Numbered from the stretch's first letter, positions 29,918 through 40,577 are shown. The stretch is 64,000 bases of DNA from Prochlorococcus sp. AG-449-P16 (GCA_003212175.1 QCQN01000003.1:38474-102473), one strand, 5' to 3'. Notes: a model not told the origin generated them from the sequence alone. Numbers and translations are program-made.

Positions 29918-31240
29918 TTATATTATGATCAGTAGAAAAATTAGCGGTGCAGCATATCTTATGAATGTTTTTCTAATAATGTTTATATTATTGATTATTT
30001 CTAATTTTTTAATTTCTGGTGGATATTTAAAAATAATTTCATCATATACATCAAGCTCTTTATTATTATTTAAGAATTTCCAGGGGTTATCTTTCTCTTC
30101 TGATTTTTTATACCAACTCCAGAAATAATTTATTATTCTGTCTTCTCCTAATAATTTTATTTCATCTTTCTTTATTAATCCTAATTTATGATTGTATGTT
30201 TGAGTTTTTAAAATCATATAATCTTCATCAAATATTTTATAGAAGATCTTTTTTTGAATTTCTTTGAACAAAATTAAATTATTTAACAATTTGTTTTTCA
30301 AGAATTTCCTGTAATGCCTAACTATAACTCTTGCCTTATTTTCTCCTAATGGTATGTGATCAAGAACTTGAACATATCGAGAAAGTTCTGGATCACCCTT
30401 ATATATCAAAATTCTTCCAGGAGGAATATATTTAATTCTTATAAATTCTTTACTTGGATTATTTTTGTAATAATAAATACTCTCTATATATTTTGTTGTG
30501 ATGTTTATTTTTTGGTTAAAACTCACTAAGACATTTTTATTTACATCCTTATCAGGAATTGTATCCCCATGAACCCAAAATATATGAAGAATATCTAAGT
30601 GATTTTCTATAATTCTGGACCAGTCACACTTAAAATCGACCAAAACCTCCTCAGATGCACTCTCCTCAACTGAAAAACCATTATTTATCAATTCATAATT
30701 AGAAATAGAAGAACTCTCAATAAGATCATTTAGATTTGCTTCAGACTTGTCGGAAAAGTAAATAAAAATATATTCATCTATTTCTATGGCCTTATATTGA
30801 GATAAATGAATCCTTTTAGCGTAGTTATCATAATTATTATCAATAATATGGCTACAGGTAATTCTATCTAAGTTTTGACAAGAACCTTCAGATGAAAATC
30901 TAGCACCATGATATGGACAAATTAATTCACCATTTTTAATAGATCCACCATAGAAAGATGCTCCTCTGTGAGGGCAAATATTTTTGATACACCTTATATT
31001 GTTGTTATTGTCTCTATAAATTAGTAGTGGTTCATTAAATAATGAAAAATAATGTATTTGGTTATTTTTAAGTTCTTTTGAAGGACATATTGCATACCAT
31101 CCATATAGACCGACATTTAATTCTTCTTTTCTCTGTCTTACCTCTAAATTTTCTATATTAACAACTGTTCCTTTTTTAAAAGGCTTTAAAACGTTATTAA
31201 AGTCCTTTGATTTAAAAAAATTAATTTGCTTATTTTCCAT
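29918..31240 (-). CDS. Rieske [2Fe-2S] oxygenase (pheophorbide a oxygenase-like), C-terminal TM
   Basis: CPHRGASFYGG...CPYHGARF Rieske ligands, NHLDILHIFWVHGD mononuclear iron region, C-terminal hydrophobic tail. Confidence 0.9.
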   Translation of the reverse strand: MENKQINFFKSKDFNNVLKPFKKGTVVNIENLEVRQRKEELNVGLYGWYAICPSKELKNNQIHYFSLFNEPLLIYRDNNNNIRCIKNICPHRGASFYGGSIKNGELICPYHGARFSSEGSCQNLDRITCSHIIDNNYDNYAKRIHLSQYKAIEIDEYIFIYFSDKSEANLNDLIESSSISNYELINNGFSVEESASEEVLVDFKCDWSRIIENHLDILHIFWVHGDTIPDKDVNKNVLVSFNQKINITTKYIESIYYYKNNPSKEFIRIKYIPPGRILIYKGDPELSRYVQVLDHIPLGENKARVIVRHYRKFLKNKLLNNLILFKEIQKKIFYKIFDEDYMILKTQTYNHKLGLIKKDEIKLLGEDRIINYFWSWYKKSEEKDNPWKFLNNNKELDVYDEIIFKYPPEIKKLEIINNINIIRKTFIRYAAPLIFLLIII

Positions 31241-31715
31241 AAACTAATATCTTTTTTTAATTGACCAGTTATCTTTGGGAACTATAACTCAACTAAATAA
31301 TCAATTACTGATAAATGGAAAATTCTCTATCATTTGTAGCAATCTTTAAATTAATAAATCCTCAATAACAAAAAAAATTTTAATTGAAGTTACTTTCCTT
31401 ATTTCGAATTGTATATTTTGTTTCAATTTTTTGTATTTGGAATTAAAAAACTCAAACCAAATATAAGATAATTAAGTTTATTTAATTCTTAATTAAGTTT
31501 TAAGCCAATTATTATTTCGCAATATATTAATATTTTTAATCAATACTAAAAGCAAATTAACCTCGAATAGGTGGGAGGAGCTAAAAGAAATTTTTTAGTT
31601 TTATGAAACATGCTAATGTAAATTATTTAGGTAATTAATTTTTATAAAATATCCTAGAAACTATTTACTATAGTCATAAATCAGCATAAATTGGATGTTA
31701 GTTATTGGCCCTTAC

Positions 31716-32054
31716 ATGATGAGGTATATATTAGTTGTCTTATTACTATTATTAGTTATTAATAACAAACCTGTTTACTCTTCTGATTTTTCACTAAAAA
31801 ATATTGAAAACTATACCTTGAAAATTTCAAAGAAGTTTTCAAGGACCTATTGTAATACTTTTAATTTCGGTATTTCAGAAAATGGCGCGTTGAGTTTTGC
31901 TACAAATGAAACAATAAAAGAATTTTTGGATAATGATTTAAATAAATTTATTGATTATAAGTTACTCAAAAAAGATATAATTTTGAGCTTAGAAAAATAT
32001 TGCAATGTTAGTAATTTTGATGAAGATAAATTAGCTAACTTAGCCATTAATTAG
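31716..32054 (+). CDS. Exported hypothetical protein
   Basis: Signal peptide MMRYILVVLLLLLVINNKPVYS, conserved-looking Cys residues. Confidence 0.6.
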   Translation: MMRYILVVLLLLLVINNKPVYSSDFSLKNIENYTLKISKKFSRTYCNTFNFGISENGALSFATNETIKEFLDNDLNKFIDYKLLKKDIILSLEKYCNVSNFDEDKLANLAIN

Positions 32055-32077
32055 CAAATTATCTGTAAAATCTAAAT

Positions 32078-32320
32078 TTATTTTCTTCCAATCCAGTCGT
32101 TTGGCTTTTCCATCATCCATGCAAATACCCCCTTCGAATCAAGGTTTCTTGATGCAATTATGAATAATATAGGGAAAATGAATGAAACAATTCCTATTAC
32201 TATTATTTCTAATTTATTAATTCCAATTTCACTTAAGGTTAAAGCAAGAATATTATTTATGTTCGTAATTTTCATTTTAAACCGGTTTAGAAAGAAATTA
32301 TTTGTATAGTATATATACAT
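32078..32320 (-). CDS. Small single-TM hypothetical protein
   Basis: Central hydrophobic helix, C-terminal GVFAWMMEKPNDWIGRK. Confidence 0.55.
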   Translation of the reverse strand: MYIYYTNNFFLNRFKMKITNINNILALTLSEIGINKLEIIVIGIVSFIFPILFIIASRNLDSKGVFAWMMEKPNDWIGRK

Positions 32321-32431
32321 TTTTAACAGTTAAAGTATCTATAATTGAAATACTTTATATACCTTTGTATAAAGTACTTATTTTAAAAATTAGAATATCT
32401 AATTATTTTGAATATTGAAGATTATATTCAG

Positions 32432-32584
32432 ATGAACTTTAACTTCTTAATTTTGACTATTGTTACTTCAATTATTTCTTTAATATGGATTTTTATTTTT
32501 ATAAAATTAAATAAAAATAAAAAAAGTAGTCCCGAAAAGATTTATAAATTAATTGATGAATTAGAGAAAAAATTTATCTCATAG
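32432..32584 (+). CDS. 50-aa single-TM microprotein
   Basis: Manual translation MNFNFLILTIVTSIISLIWIFIFIKLNKNKKSSPEKIYKLIDELEKKFIS*; not in the ORF track. Confidence 0.45.
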   Translation: MNFNFLILTIVTSIISLIWIFIFIKLNKNKKSSPEKIYKLIDELEKKFIS

Positions 32585-32644
32585 GAGTTAAACTATGCTA
32601 ATAAAATCATCTCAAAATTTAGCCATACATAATTAAAAGATTAA

Positions 32645-32941
32645 TTATTCAAACTCAATCCCAACTTCCTCTTTGAAGTCTCTATCTAAGTCTGGAAGAT
32701 TACTTTCTACCCAATGATCAGTATTATCAATACCAAATTCCTTAACGTAATTCATAATATGTTGATCCACTTGCTTGTATAAGTCATGTAGATTTAAATC
32801 TTTTTTAATAGCATGAGCAATTTCTGAGACTTGTTTTTCTGTTAAACAATGTTTGGGATGTAAAAGATCACAACAAGGTATCCTTTTTTCAATTAACTCA
32901 TTAATGTTGAGATTTAATTCGTAGTTTTGATGAACTGTCAT
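32645..32941 (-). CDS. Hypothetical protein, 98 aa
   Basis: Acidic soluble ORF with CC and H/C residues. Confidence 0.6.
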   Translation of the reverse strand: MTVHQNYELNLNINELIEKRIPCCDLLHPKHCLTEKQVSEIAHAIKKDLNLHDLYKQVDQHIMNYVKEFGIDNTDHWVESNLPDLDRDFKEEVGIEFE

Positions 32942-33160
32942 TGCAAGATATTGTCTTAGTCTAAATTCTAGGGAAAGTAATTAATTTGTAATTCATAGGT
33001 TATGAAACGAAATTTTTAATGCTAAATAATAAAAAAATTTATTAAATCATAAAAATAAGAACAATTTCATTAATCATTAATTTTATTTAGATCTCAAATT
33101 CTTTTAATCATTATTTAAGATTCCTATTGTAGATGTTTTTTGATAATCTTTTTTTTCGCT

Positions 33161-33307
33161 TCATATGAATAAATCTTCTAAATCTTTATATAATTCTTCA
33201 TCTGTTTGTTCTTCTCCATAATCTTTTTCTAATAAATCGACTTCATCTTTTGAGTTGTAGAAAAAATATGTAAGTGTTCCTAATAAAATACTAAAGATAA
33301 CAATCAT
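33161..33307 (-). CDS. 48-aa single-TM acidic microprotein
   Basis: Manual translation MIVIFSILLGTLTYFFYNSKDEVDLLEKDYGEEQTDEELYKDLEDLFI*; not in the ORF track. Confidence 0.5.
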   Translation of the reverse strand: MIVIFSILLGTLTYFFYNSKDEVDLLEKDYGEEQTDEELYKDLEDLFI

Positions 33308-33372
33308 AAATAAAAATTGACTTATTTTGAATATAGTGCAACACTTATTATAGTCAAGTGCTGAACTAATAT

Positions 33373-33753
33373 ATGCCTACAAAGAAAAGGAGAGTGGGTT
33401 TTATCCCACGAGAAAATGTTTTTGATATTATTGATAAACTAAGTTTGCAAAGTAATTTGAGTATTTCGAAAATCATAAATATTTTAGTTGAGGAGGCACT
33501 TATAAATAGGGGAATTTATGACATTCATGAACAAGATATAAGTAAAGACATAACCAATAGATACAGTGAAAACGACAAAAATTTTATAATTCGAGATATA
33601 AAAAAAGATTACGAAAACAATACTAAAAAAAAATATGAAAAATCAAATACATTCAACAAAAAAGAGATAAGTAGTTATTATTTAGATATCGAGATTTATG
33701 AAAAATTCTTATTATTTTTAGAATTTCAAGAAAAAATAAAAAAGAATAAATAA
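33373..33753 (+). CDS. Ribbon-helix-helix-like protein
   Basis: KKRRVGFIPRENVFDIIDKLSLQSNLSISKIINILVEEALINRG resembles RHH beta-strand + two helices. Confidence 0.6.
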   Translation: MPTKKRRVGFIPRENVFDIIDKLSLQSNLSISKIINILVEEALINRGIYDIHEQDISKDITNRYSENDKNFIIRDIKKDYENNTKKKYEKSNTFNKKEISSYYLDIEIYEKFLLFLEFQEKIKKNK

Positions 33754-33905
33754 TTATAAGTATTGCACAGTTCATCAAAGTGTTTTACTATTACTTTGTA
33801 TCACTTAACCTAGTCAAGGGTTTTGCTATTTTATCGTCAAATTTTTCCTCCTCTGAAGGAAATTTCTAAAGTGATCGCTAAAATTTTATTAATGTAGTTG
33901 TTTAA

Positions 33906-34211
33906 ATGTCTTCCTCAACATTTGTTACTTTTAACCTTTTGCCTCCCAAAAAATTATTTTGTGATTTCAATTATTGGAGTTCTTTATTCTCGCATGATAT
34001 GAAAGTCCTTTGGAACAAAGGGCATGGGATACCTTTGAGTAAACTTCCTCCAAAGGTTTCAGATATGATTTTCCCATATTTATTATTAGCTTTAGCAGAT
34101 TACAAAACTTTAAATAAAAAAAATCTTTCTGGAGTTGGAATTGATAACTTAATTAATTTATGGTTTGATAAATATTCTTTGAATAAGAATGGATACTTTG
34201 AACTTTTTTAG
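33906..34211 (+). CDS. Hypothetical protein, 101 aa
   Basis: Open frame with balanced composition, no recognised domain. Confidence 0.5.
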   Translation: MSSSTFVTFNLLPPKKLFCDFNYWSSLFSHDMKVLWNKGHGIPLSKLPPKVSDMIFPYLLLALADYKTLNKKNLSGVGIDNLINLWFDKYSLNKNGYFELF

Positions 34212-34348
34212 TTTGTATTTTCAAAAATTAATAGTTCAATAAATTATATTTTGTGGATTAGTCCTTTTATTTAAAACAATTTCCCTAATTAAAAATTAAT
34301 TATTTCTTTAGTGTAAATAATATAAATTTTTAAGAAAAATGTATTATT

Positions 34349-34416
34349 GAGCGGACTAATTCCTCGTGGAGTATTGGACTTTAGCCCGCTTATCATTATT
34401 AGCAAAAGTTTTTTTT
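34349..34416 (+). ncRNA. Candidate structured RNA, GC-enriched hairpin followed by T8
   Basis: AGCGGaCTAA...TTAGcCCGCT stem (9 pairs, one mismatch) in a long AT-rich gap. Confidence 0.35.
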
Positions 34417-34603
34417 AGTGGCAACATAAGCCTAATATAAAAAATTTTGAATATTACATTATCTTTTATATAAGTAATTACTTAGTTCAGTTTTGTTAAC
34501 TGTAATGATTTTAATTCCTAAATTTTTAATATTGATTTGGGTAAATTAACTAGCTTCAGAGAAATAAATAAAAAAAGTTTGCCATAGACAAACTTATAAA
34601 TTA

Positions 34604-34677
<74 letters not shown>

Positions 34678-34722
34678 TCATTTAACTAGCATACATCCAA
34701 AGTGTTCTTTTTTTTTATTTCT

Positions 34723-35688
34723 TTATGATTCTTGGAATTTAACTTGACCATTTACCTCTATATGCACTCCTTCAGATAATTTAAAAACTTTGTCATTTAT
34801 ATCTTGCAATCTCAAATCAGATATCCATTCAAGTTGTTTCAATAAATGAATGCCTATGGCATGTTTTGCTCTTCTAGACCCATCTTCAACTTTTAATGCA
34901 ATTCCAATTCCTTCATTTACCTTGCATAGACATTGTATTCCTTCTGCTCCACCTTTACTAATTACTTGCCCATGAGATGCTTGCATGATTTCCGTGTCAA
35001 ATTTATTATTGTCGCTTATGAAAATCGGGTTAGTGGTCATTGCTCTACTAATTTGTTCAAGTTCTGCGTTATCTGAGCTACTAAGAAGAGAATATAGTTT
35101 TGCCATTTCCGATAATTTCATATAAAAAGTTGGAGCTCCGCAGTCATCTCTTTCAGCAATAATATTTGCGTCAGGTATTGCAAGCAATTCTGATACTATT
35201 CTGAATATCTCAAGCTGAAGAGGATGATCTCCTTTTAAATAACTCTCGGTTGGCCAATTTAATTTCTTACAAGTTGCGAGAAAAGCGGCATGCTTTCCAG
35301 AGCAATTATGCTTTAAAGGGCTATTTTCTATTACTGGACATTTCAAATTATCAACATCTAAATCATATTCCCATAAAATTTTAAATGCTTCTCTCGTATG
35401 CAATATTGAACCACTGTGTGATCCACATGCAATTGCTATTGATTTAGATGATCCATTTATTTTTGAGGCAGCTCCGCTGCTTACGAATGGAATTGCTTGA
35501 AATGGTTTTAATGCTGATCTTATAAAGCTTTTATATTCTGGATTTCCTGCACACATTAGAACTCTACCCTTCTTATCGCTTATTACGGCATGAACCTTGT
35601 GAATAGATTCGAGTTTTGAACCTCTCCTTAGAATTACTTCTAGTGGAGGATTATTGGATGTGTATAGATTTTTGAAATTTGAATTCAT
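34723..35688 (-). CDS. L-asparaginase II family protein
   Basis: RGSKLESIHKVHAVI, NCSGKHAAFLATC, RDDCGAPTF. Confidence 0.92.
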   Translation of the reverse strand: MNSNFKNLYTSNNPPLEVILRRGSKLESIHKVHAVISDKKGRVLMCAGNPEYKSFIRSALKPFQAIPFVSSGAASKINGSSKSIAIACGSHSGSILHTREAFKILWEYDLDVDNLKCPVIENSPLKHNCSGKHAAFLATCKKLNWPTESYLKGDHPLQLEIFRIVSELLAIPDANIIAERDDCGAPTFYMKLSEMAKLYSLLSSSDNAELEQISRAMTTNPIFISDNNKFDTEIMQASHGQVISKGGAEGIQCLCKVNEGIGIALKVEDGSRRAKHAIGIHLLKQLEWISDLRLQDINDKVFKLSEGVHIEVNGQVKFQES

Positions 35689-35689
35689 A

Positions 35690-36184
35690 CTAGATTTTAA
35701 TGTTTTGGAATATCAAAACTCCAGATAAGGCAAAAATTAAAATGATTGATAAAAATTGAATAATAGTTTTTAGAATAGGTTTAACTTCCAATTGAGCTAT
35801 TAAAGATTCTTTTTCTTTAAGCTTCACTGGTTTTATCCAAGTTTGGCCGTCATACCATCCAGATTCTTCATATTCAACTTTTTCGGATCTTAACCTTTTG
35901 AAAATATGATTCCAACCAAGATATAATCTTATGGAAAAAAGAAATGGCAGAGACAAACTACTAAAAAAGCTTAATAAAACATATTTCAAAATTGAAGTTT
36001 TAAAATATGTGCTTCCAGATGAAATTACAAGAAATATACTAAAAGTTGCAAACCATATTTTGAGTAATATAAATAGGAATGATTTTTTTGATTTTGGCCA
36101 TGAAAAAATTTTAGATCTTGATAGTTCAATAAATTCATTCGTTGGCTGTTGTTCTTTTGGAACCGGGCAAGTAGATTCGTTCAT
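35690..36184 (-). CDS. CGLD27/DUF1230 family membrane protein
   Basis: CPVPKEQQPTNEF, YEESGWYDGQTWIKP. Confidence 0.9.
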   Translation of the reverse strand: MNESTCPVPKEQQPTNEFIELSRSKIFSWPKSKKSFLFILLKIWFATFSIFLVISSGSTYFKTSILKYVLLSFFSSLSLPFLFSIRLYLGWNHIFKRLRSEKVEYEESGWYDGQTWIKPVKLKEKESLIAQLEVKPILKTIIQFLSIILIFALSGVLIFQNIKI

Positions 36185-36195
36185 AGATTAATTAT

Positions 36196-36540
36196 TTATG
36201 GGAATTTCAAATTATCTCCATTACTCCAAAATGATTCAAGATCATAAAACTTTCTTATTTCTGGTTGAAAAATATTAACAATTAAATCGCCATAATCAAG
36301 TAAAGCCCACTTCGCTTCATTAACTCCTTCTTTTCTAATAGGCTCAATATTTGCTTTTTGTCTCAACTCACCTTCTACTGAATTTGTAATTGACCGAACC
36401 TGAAGATCTGACAACCCTTCTGCAATTAGAATCCATTCACTTATGAATGAAACTTTATGAATATTAATTAATTTTATATCTTTAGCCTTTTTTTCATCAC
36501 AAGCTTTTGCCGCCATTAAAACTATTGATTTATTGTCCAT
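36196..36540 (-). CDS. rsfS: Ribosome silencing factor (start trimmed to MDNKSIVLM)
   Basis: KKAKDIKLINIHKVSFISEWILIAEGLSDLQVRSI, WALLDYGDLIVNIFQPEIRKFYDLESFW. Confidence 0.93.
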   Translation of the reverse strand: MDNKSIVLMAAKACDEKKAKDIKLINIHKVSFISEWILIAEGLSDLQVRSITNSVEGELRQKANIEPIRKEGVNEAKWALLDYGDLIVNIFQPEIRKFYDLESFWSNGDNLKFP

Positions 36541-37216
36541 AAACGTTTTCACTTGAAACCGATTTCTCTGATCCTTCTTGTTGAGATAATTCTGATCTTG
36601 CTTTTTCTGCACTTTTTCTTAAGGCGTCTAATCGATCTTCAAAAAAACTTCTTTTTTTCTTTTTTCTGGTATTTTCTATCAATTCTTTTAATGCGCCTCC
36701 AAGACTTTTGTAGGCATTTGGAACGCTATATCCAAATCTGCAAGCTAGATCAATGGCTCTTTCATCTGCATAAATAGCATCTTGTAATTTTTTTTCTGAA
36801 TTATTTTTTATGTAAAGTCTGTAACCAGCAAAACTAGATAATCCAAGTGCGAGTAATAATAGTAACCCATCTTGTACCCATAATTCACCAATTGCTCCGC
36901 CAAGCCCTATTGCAAGCGCTGCCATTTCCCAACCGTCCCTCGGTATTGTGTCATTTTGTATTTTGCCGACTTCATGCCAAAACAATAAATTTCTATGATC
37001 TATAGCCAAATTATCCCATTTCTCAAGATCTATTTGTATCTCAACTTCATCACGACCAATTTCTTCAAGTGTAATTAACGGTGGATCAATAGCGGCTGCA
37101 GCTTCAATAAAAACCCAACTTTCATTCTCTGGAGGCAACAAATTTTTAAGTCGCTGAAGTTCACTCATAAAAAATATTTTTCTACCAATACTATAGAAAC
37201 AAATGTTGCTTTTCAA
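36530..37216 (-). CDS. DUF3318 family membrane protein
   Basis: ELQRLKNLLPPENESW, two TM segments, ERAIDLACRFGYSVPNAYKSLGGALK. Confidence 0.85.
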   Translation of the reverse strand: MKSNICFYSIGRKIFFMSELQRLKNLLPPENESWVFIEAAAAIDPPLITLEEIGRDEVEIQIDLEKWDNLAIDHRNLLFWHEVGKIQNDTIPRDGWEMAALAIGLGGAIGELWVQDGLLLLLALGLSSFAGYRLYIKNNSEKKLQDAIYADERAIDLACRFGYSVPNAYKSLGGALKELIENTRKKKKRSFFEDRLDALRKSAEKARSELSQQEGSEKSVSSENVYGQ

Positions 37217-37276
37217 GTAACTTGATTAACATCTGATGATTTATAAGTAGCATTAAATAAATGTTATTTAATTATT

Positions 37277-40200
37277 ATGCCTCAAAGAGGGGATATTAAG
37301 AGAATCCTTATTCTTGGTTCTGGTCCTATAGTAATTGGGCAAGCATGCGAGTTTGATTATTCAGGGACTCAAGCTTGTAAAGCACTTAAAAAAGCTGGTT
37401 ATGAAATTATTTTAATTAATTCAAACCCAGCATCTATTATGACTGATCCTGAAATTGCCAATAAAACTTATATTGAACCATTAACTGCTGAAATAGTCTC
37501 TCAAATAATAATAAAAGAAAAACCTGACGCTATCCTTCCCACTATGGGTGGTCAAACAGCCTTGAATCTTGCGGTTAAATTATCTGAATCTGATTTCTTG
37601 AAAAAAAATAATGTTGAATTAATTGGTGCTGATTTAGATGCAATCAATAAAGCAGAAGATAGAAAATTATTTAAGGAATCAATGGAAAATATTAATATAA
37701 ATGTTTGTCCCTCTGGAATAGCTTCTGATTTATCAGAAGCAAGAGAAGTGTCTAAAAAAATAAATTCATATCCACTAATAATAAGGCCAGCTTTCACTTT
37801 AGGAGGAGTTGGGGGAGGCATTGCTTATAATTTAGAAGAATTTAATGAGCTTTGTAAATCTGGTTTAGATGAAAGCCCAAGCAATCAAATACTTATTGAA
37901 AAATCCTTAATTGGTTGGAAGGAGTTTGAATTAGAGGTTATGAGAGATAAGGCAGATAATGTTGTAATAATCTGCAGTATTGAGAATTTGGATCCTATGG
38001 GTGTTCATACAGGAGATTCAATTACTGTCGCTCCTGCTCAAACATTGACAGATAAAGAATATCAAAGGCTCAGAGATTTGTCTTTAAAGATTATAAGAGA
38101 AATAGGTGTTGAAACTGGTGGTAGCAATATTCAATTTGCAATAAATCCAAAGAATGGTGAGGTAGTTGTAATTGAGATGAATCCTAGGGTCAGTAGATCA
38201 TCTGCATTAGCAAGTAAAGCTACAGGATTCCCAATAGCCAAGATTGCAGCTTTGTTATCTGTAGGATACAAACTTGATGAAATAATTAATGACATAACAA
38301 AAAAAACACCTGCATGTTTTGAGCCTTCAATAGATTACGTTGTAACTAAGATTCCAAGATTTGCTTTTGAGAAGTTCAAGGGTTCTTCAAATATTTTAAA
38401 TACTGCAATGAAGTCTGTGGGTGAATCAATGGCAATAGGTCGTTCATTTGAAGAGTCATTTCAAAAAGCCCTTAGATCTTTAGAAATTGGAATCTATGGT
38501 TGGGAATGTGATTCAATTGATGATTTTAATAATGAGAATGACCTTCAAAATAGTTTGAGAAACCCTACAGCTGAAAGGATTCTTATTATTAAAAAAGCAA
38601 TGGAATTAGATAAATCTAATTTATATATTAGTGAAATAACAAATATTGATTTATGGTTTATTGAAAAGTTGCGAAATATTTTTAATTTTCAAAAAAACTT
38701 TTTAAAAGGTAAAGATCTTAATGATTTAGATAGGGATTTAATGTTACATGCTAAGCAAATGGGATTTGCTGATCAGCAAATTGCTAAACTCACAAGTTCT
38801 GATTTCTTTGAAGTAAGAAAATATAGAAAAAATCTAAATATAACTCCAATTTATAAAACTGTTGATACATGTTCAGCTGAGTTTTCTTCTCATACTCCAT
38901 ACCACTATTCAACATATGAAGATTCTTTCTCTAATCAAAACATTGAAATTTGTGATAATGAGATTTCTCATGATCAAAAAAATCAAAAAAAGAAAATCAT
39001 GATTTTAGGAGGTGGACCTAACAGAATCGGCCAAGGTATCGAATTCGATTATTGCTGTTGCCATGCATCATATCAATCATCAAGTAGTGGTTATCAAACA
39101 ATAATGGTTAATAGTAATCCTGAAACTGTTTCGACTGATTATGATACTAGCGATATTCTATACTTTGAGCCTGTTACATTAGAAGATGTTCTAAATATAA
39201 TTGAGGTTGAAAATCCATATGGGCTAATTGTCCAGTTTGGGGGACAAACACCACTCAAGCTATCCTTACCACTTTCTAATTGGTTAAAAACAAAAGATGG
39301 TAATAGGTCTGGTTCAAGAATTTTGGGAACATCTCCGATTTCTATAAACATCGCAGAAGATAGAGAAGAATTTACGAAGATACTTGAAGAATTAAAAATT
39401 AGACAGCCTCTTAATGGAATTGCTCGAAATCATGAAGAGGCATTATTAGTAGCAGATAATATTGGATTTCCATTAGTTGTAAGACCTTCTTATGTCCTTG
39501 GTGGCAGGGCAATGGAAATTGTAAAAGACCAAAATGAATTATCCAAATACATCTCAGAGGCCGTTAAAGTTTCTCCTGATCATCCAATTCTTCTTGATGA
39601 ATATTTAAGTAATGCAATTGAGATTGATGTTGATGCATTATGTGATAAATCAGGTTGTGTTGTTATTGCAGGACTTATGGAACATGTTGAACCTGCAGGT
39701 ATACATTCAGGTGATTCAGCATGTTGCCTTCCGTCAATATCTTTATCAAAATCGACTATAGATACTGTTAAAAATTGGACAAAATTAATAGCAAATAAAC
39801 TGGATGTAGTTGGCCTTATAAATTTACAATTTGCTGTTCGAAATATAAATAATGAAGAATATGAGCTGTATATTCTGGAAGCAAATCCACGTGCTTCAAG
39901 AACTATACCTTTTGTTTCAAAAGCTATTGGAAAGCCAGTCGCTAAAATTGCGACTCAATTAATGCAAGGTTCAACTCTTAATGAAATTAATTTTACTAAG
40001 GAATTAATTCCAAAATACCAAGCAGTTAAAGAAGCTGTTTTACCTTTTAAAAGATTTCCAGGTTCAGATACATTACTTGGCCCAGAAATGAGATCAACCG
40101 GAGAAGTAATGGGCTTGGCAGCGGATTTTGGTCTTGCTTATGCAAAGTCTGAATTGGCAGCAGGTAATGGTGTCCCAGATAAAGGAGTTGCTTTTTTATC

Positions 40201-40576
40201 CACTAATGACTTAGACAAGGAAAATCTTGATCTGATTGCCAAAGAACTTATAATTTTAGGTTTTAAGTTGATTGCCACAAGAGGAACAGCTAGCTATCTC
40301 TCGAATTTAGGTGTTGATGTTGATGAGGTTTTAAAAGTACATGAAGGAAGGCCAAATATTGAAGATTCTATTCGCTCTGGCCTTGTTCAATTAGTTATTA
40401 ACACACCTGTAGGCTCTCAAGCTTTACATGATGATGCATACCTTAGGAGAGCGGCTTTGGAATATAATATTCCCACATTTACTACGATTCCAGCTGCTAA
40501 AGCCGCATTGAAAGCAATAAAATCCCTTCGCTTGAATAAATTTGATACTCTATCTCTTCAAGAAATTCATAATTAA
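37277..40576 (+). CDS. carB: Carbamoyl-phosphate synthase large subunit
   Basis: 1099 aa; [28 protein letters not shown], two ATP-grasp halves, MGS-like C-terminus. Confidence 0.98.
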   Translation: MPQRGDIKRILILGSGPIVIGQACEFDYSGTQACKALKKAGYEIILINSNPASIMTDPEIANKTYIEPLTAEIVSQIIIKEKPDAILPTMGGQTALNLAVKLSESDFLKKNNVELIGADLDAINKAEDRKLFKESMENININVCPSGIASDLSEAREVSKKINSYPLIIRPAFTLGGVGGGIAYNLEEFNELCKSGLDESPSNQILIEKSLIGWKEFELEVMRDKADNVVIICSIENLDPMGVHTGDSITVAPAQTLTDKEYQRLRDLSLKIIREIGVETGGSNIQFAINPKNGEVVVIEMNPRVSRSSALASKATGFPIAKIAALLSVGYKLDEIINDITKKTPACFEPSIDYVVTKIPRFAFEKFKGSSNILNTAMKSVGESMAIGRSFEESFQKALRSLEIGIYGWECDSIDDFNNENDLQNSLRNPTAERILIIKKAMELDKSNLYISEITNIDLWFIEKLRNIFNFQKNFLKGKDLNDLDRDLMLHAKQMGFADQQIAKLTSSDFFEVRKYRKNLNITPIYKTVDTCSAEFSSHTPYHYSTYEDSFSNQNIEICDNEISHDQKNQKKKIMILGGGPNRIGQGIEFDYCCCHASYQSSSSGYQTIMVNSNPETVSTDYDTSDILYFEPVTLEDVLNIIEVENPYGLIVQFGGQTPLKLSLPLSNWLKTKDGNRSGSRILGTSPISINIAEDREEFTKILEELKIRQPLNGIARNHEEALLVADNIGFPLVVRPSYVLGGRAMEIVKDQNELSKYISEAVKVSPDHPILLDEYLSNAIEIDVDALCDKSGCVVIAGLMEHVEPAGIHSGDSACCLPSISLSKSTIDTVKNWTKLIANKLDVVGLINLQFAVRNINNEEYELYILEANPRASRTIPFVSKAIGKPVAKIATQLMQGSTLNEINFTKELIPKYQAVKEAVLPFKRFPGSDTLLGPEMRSTGEVMGLAADFGLAYAKSELAAGNGVPDKGVAFLSTNDLDKENLDLIAKELIILGFKLIATRGTASYLSNLGVDVDEVLKVHEGRPNIEDSIRSGLVQLVINTPVGSQALHDDAYLRRAALEYNIPTFTTIPAAKAALKAIKSLRLNKFDTLSLQEIHN

Positions 40577-40577
40577 A

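Noticed and set aside
31241-34603. Possible prophage or tRNA-borne integrated element
   Set aside because: No integrase, transposase, phage structural gene or tRNA 3'-end duplicate seen; kept only as a low-density variable tract
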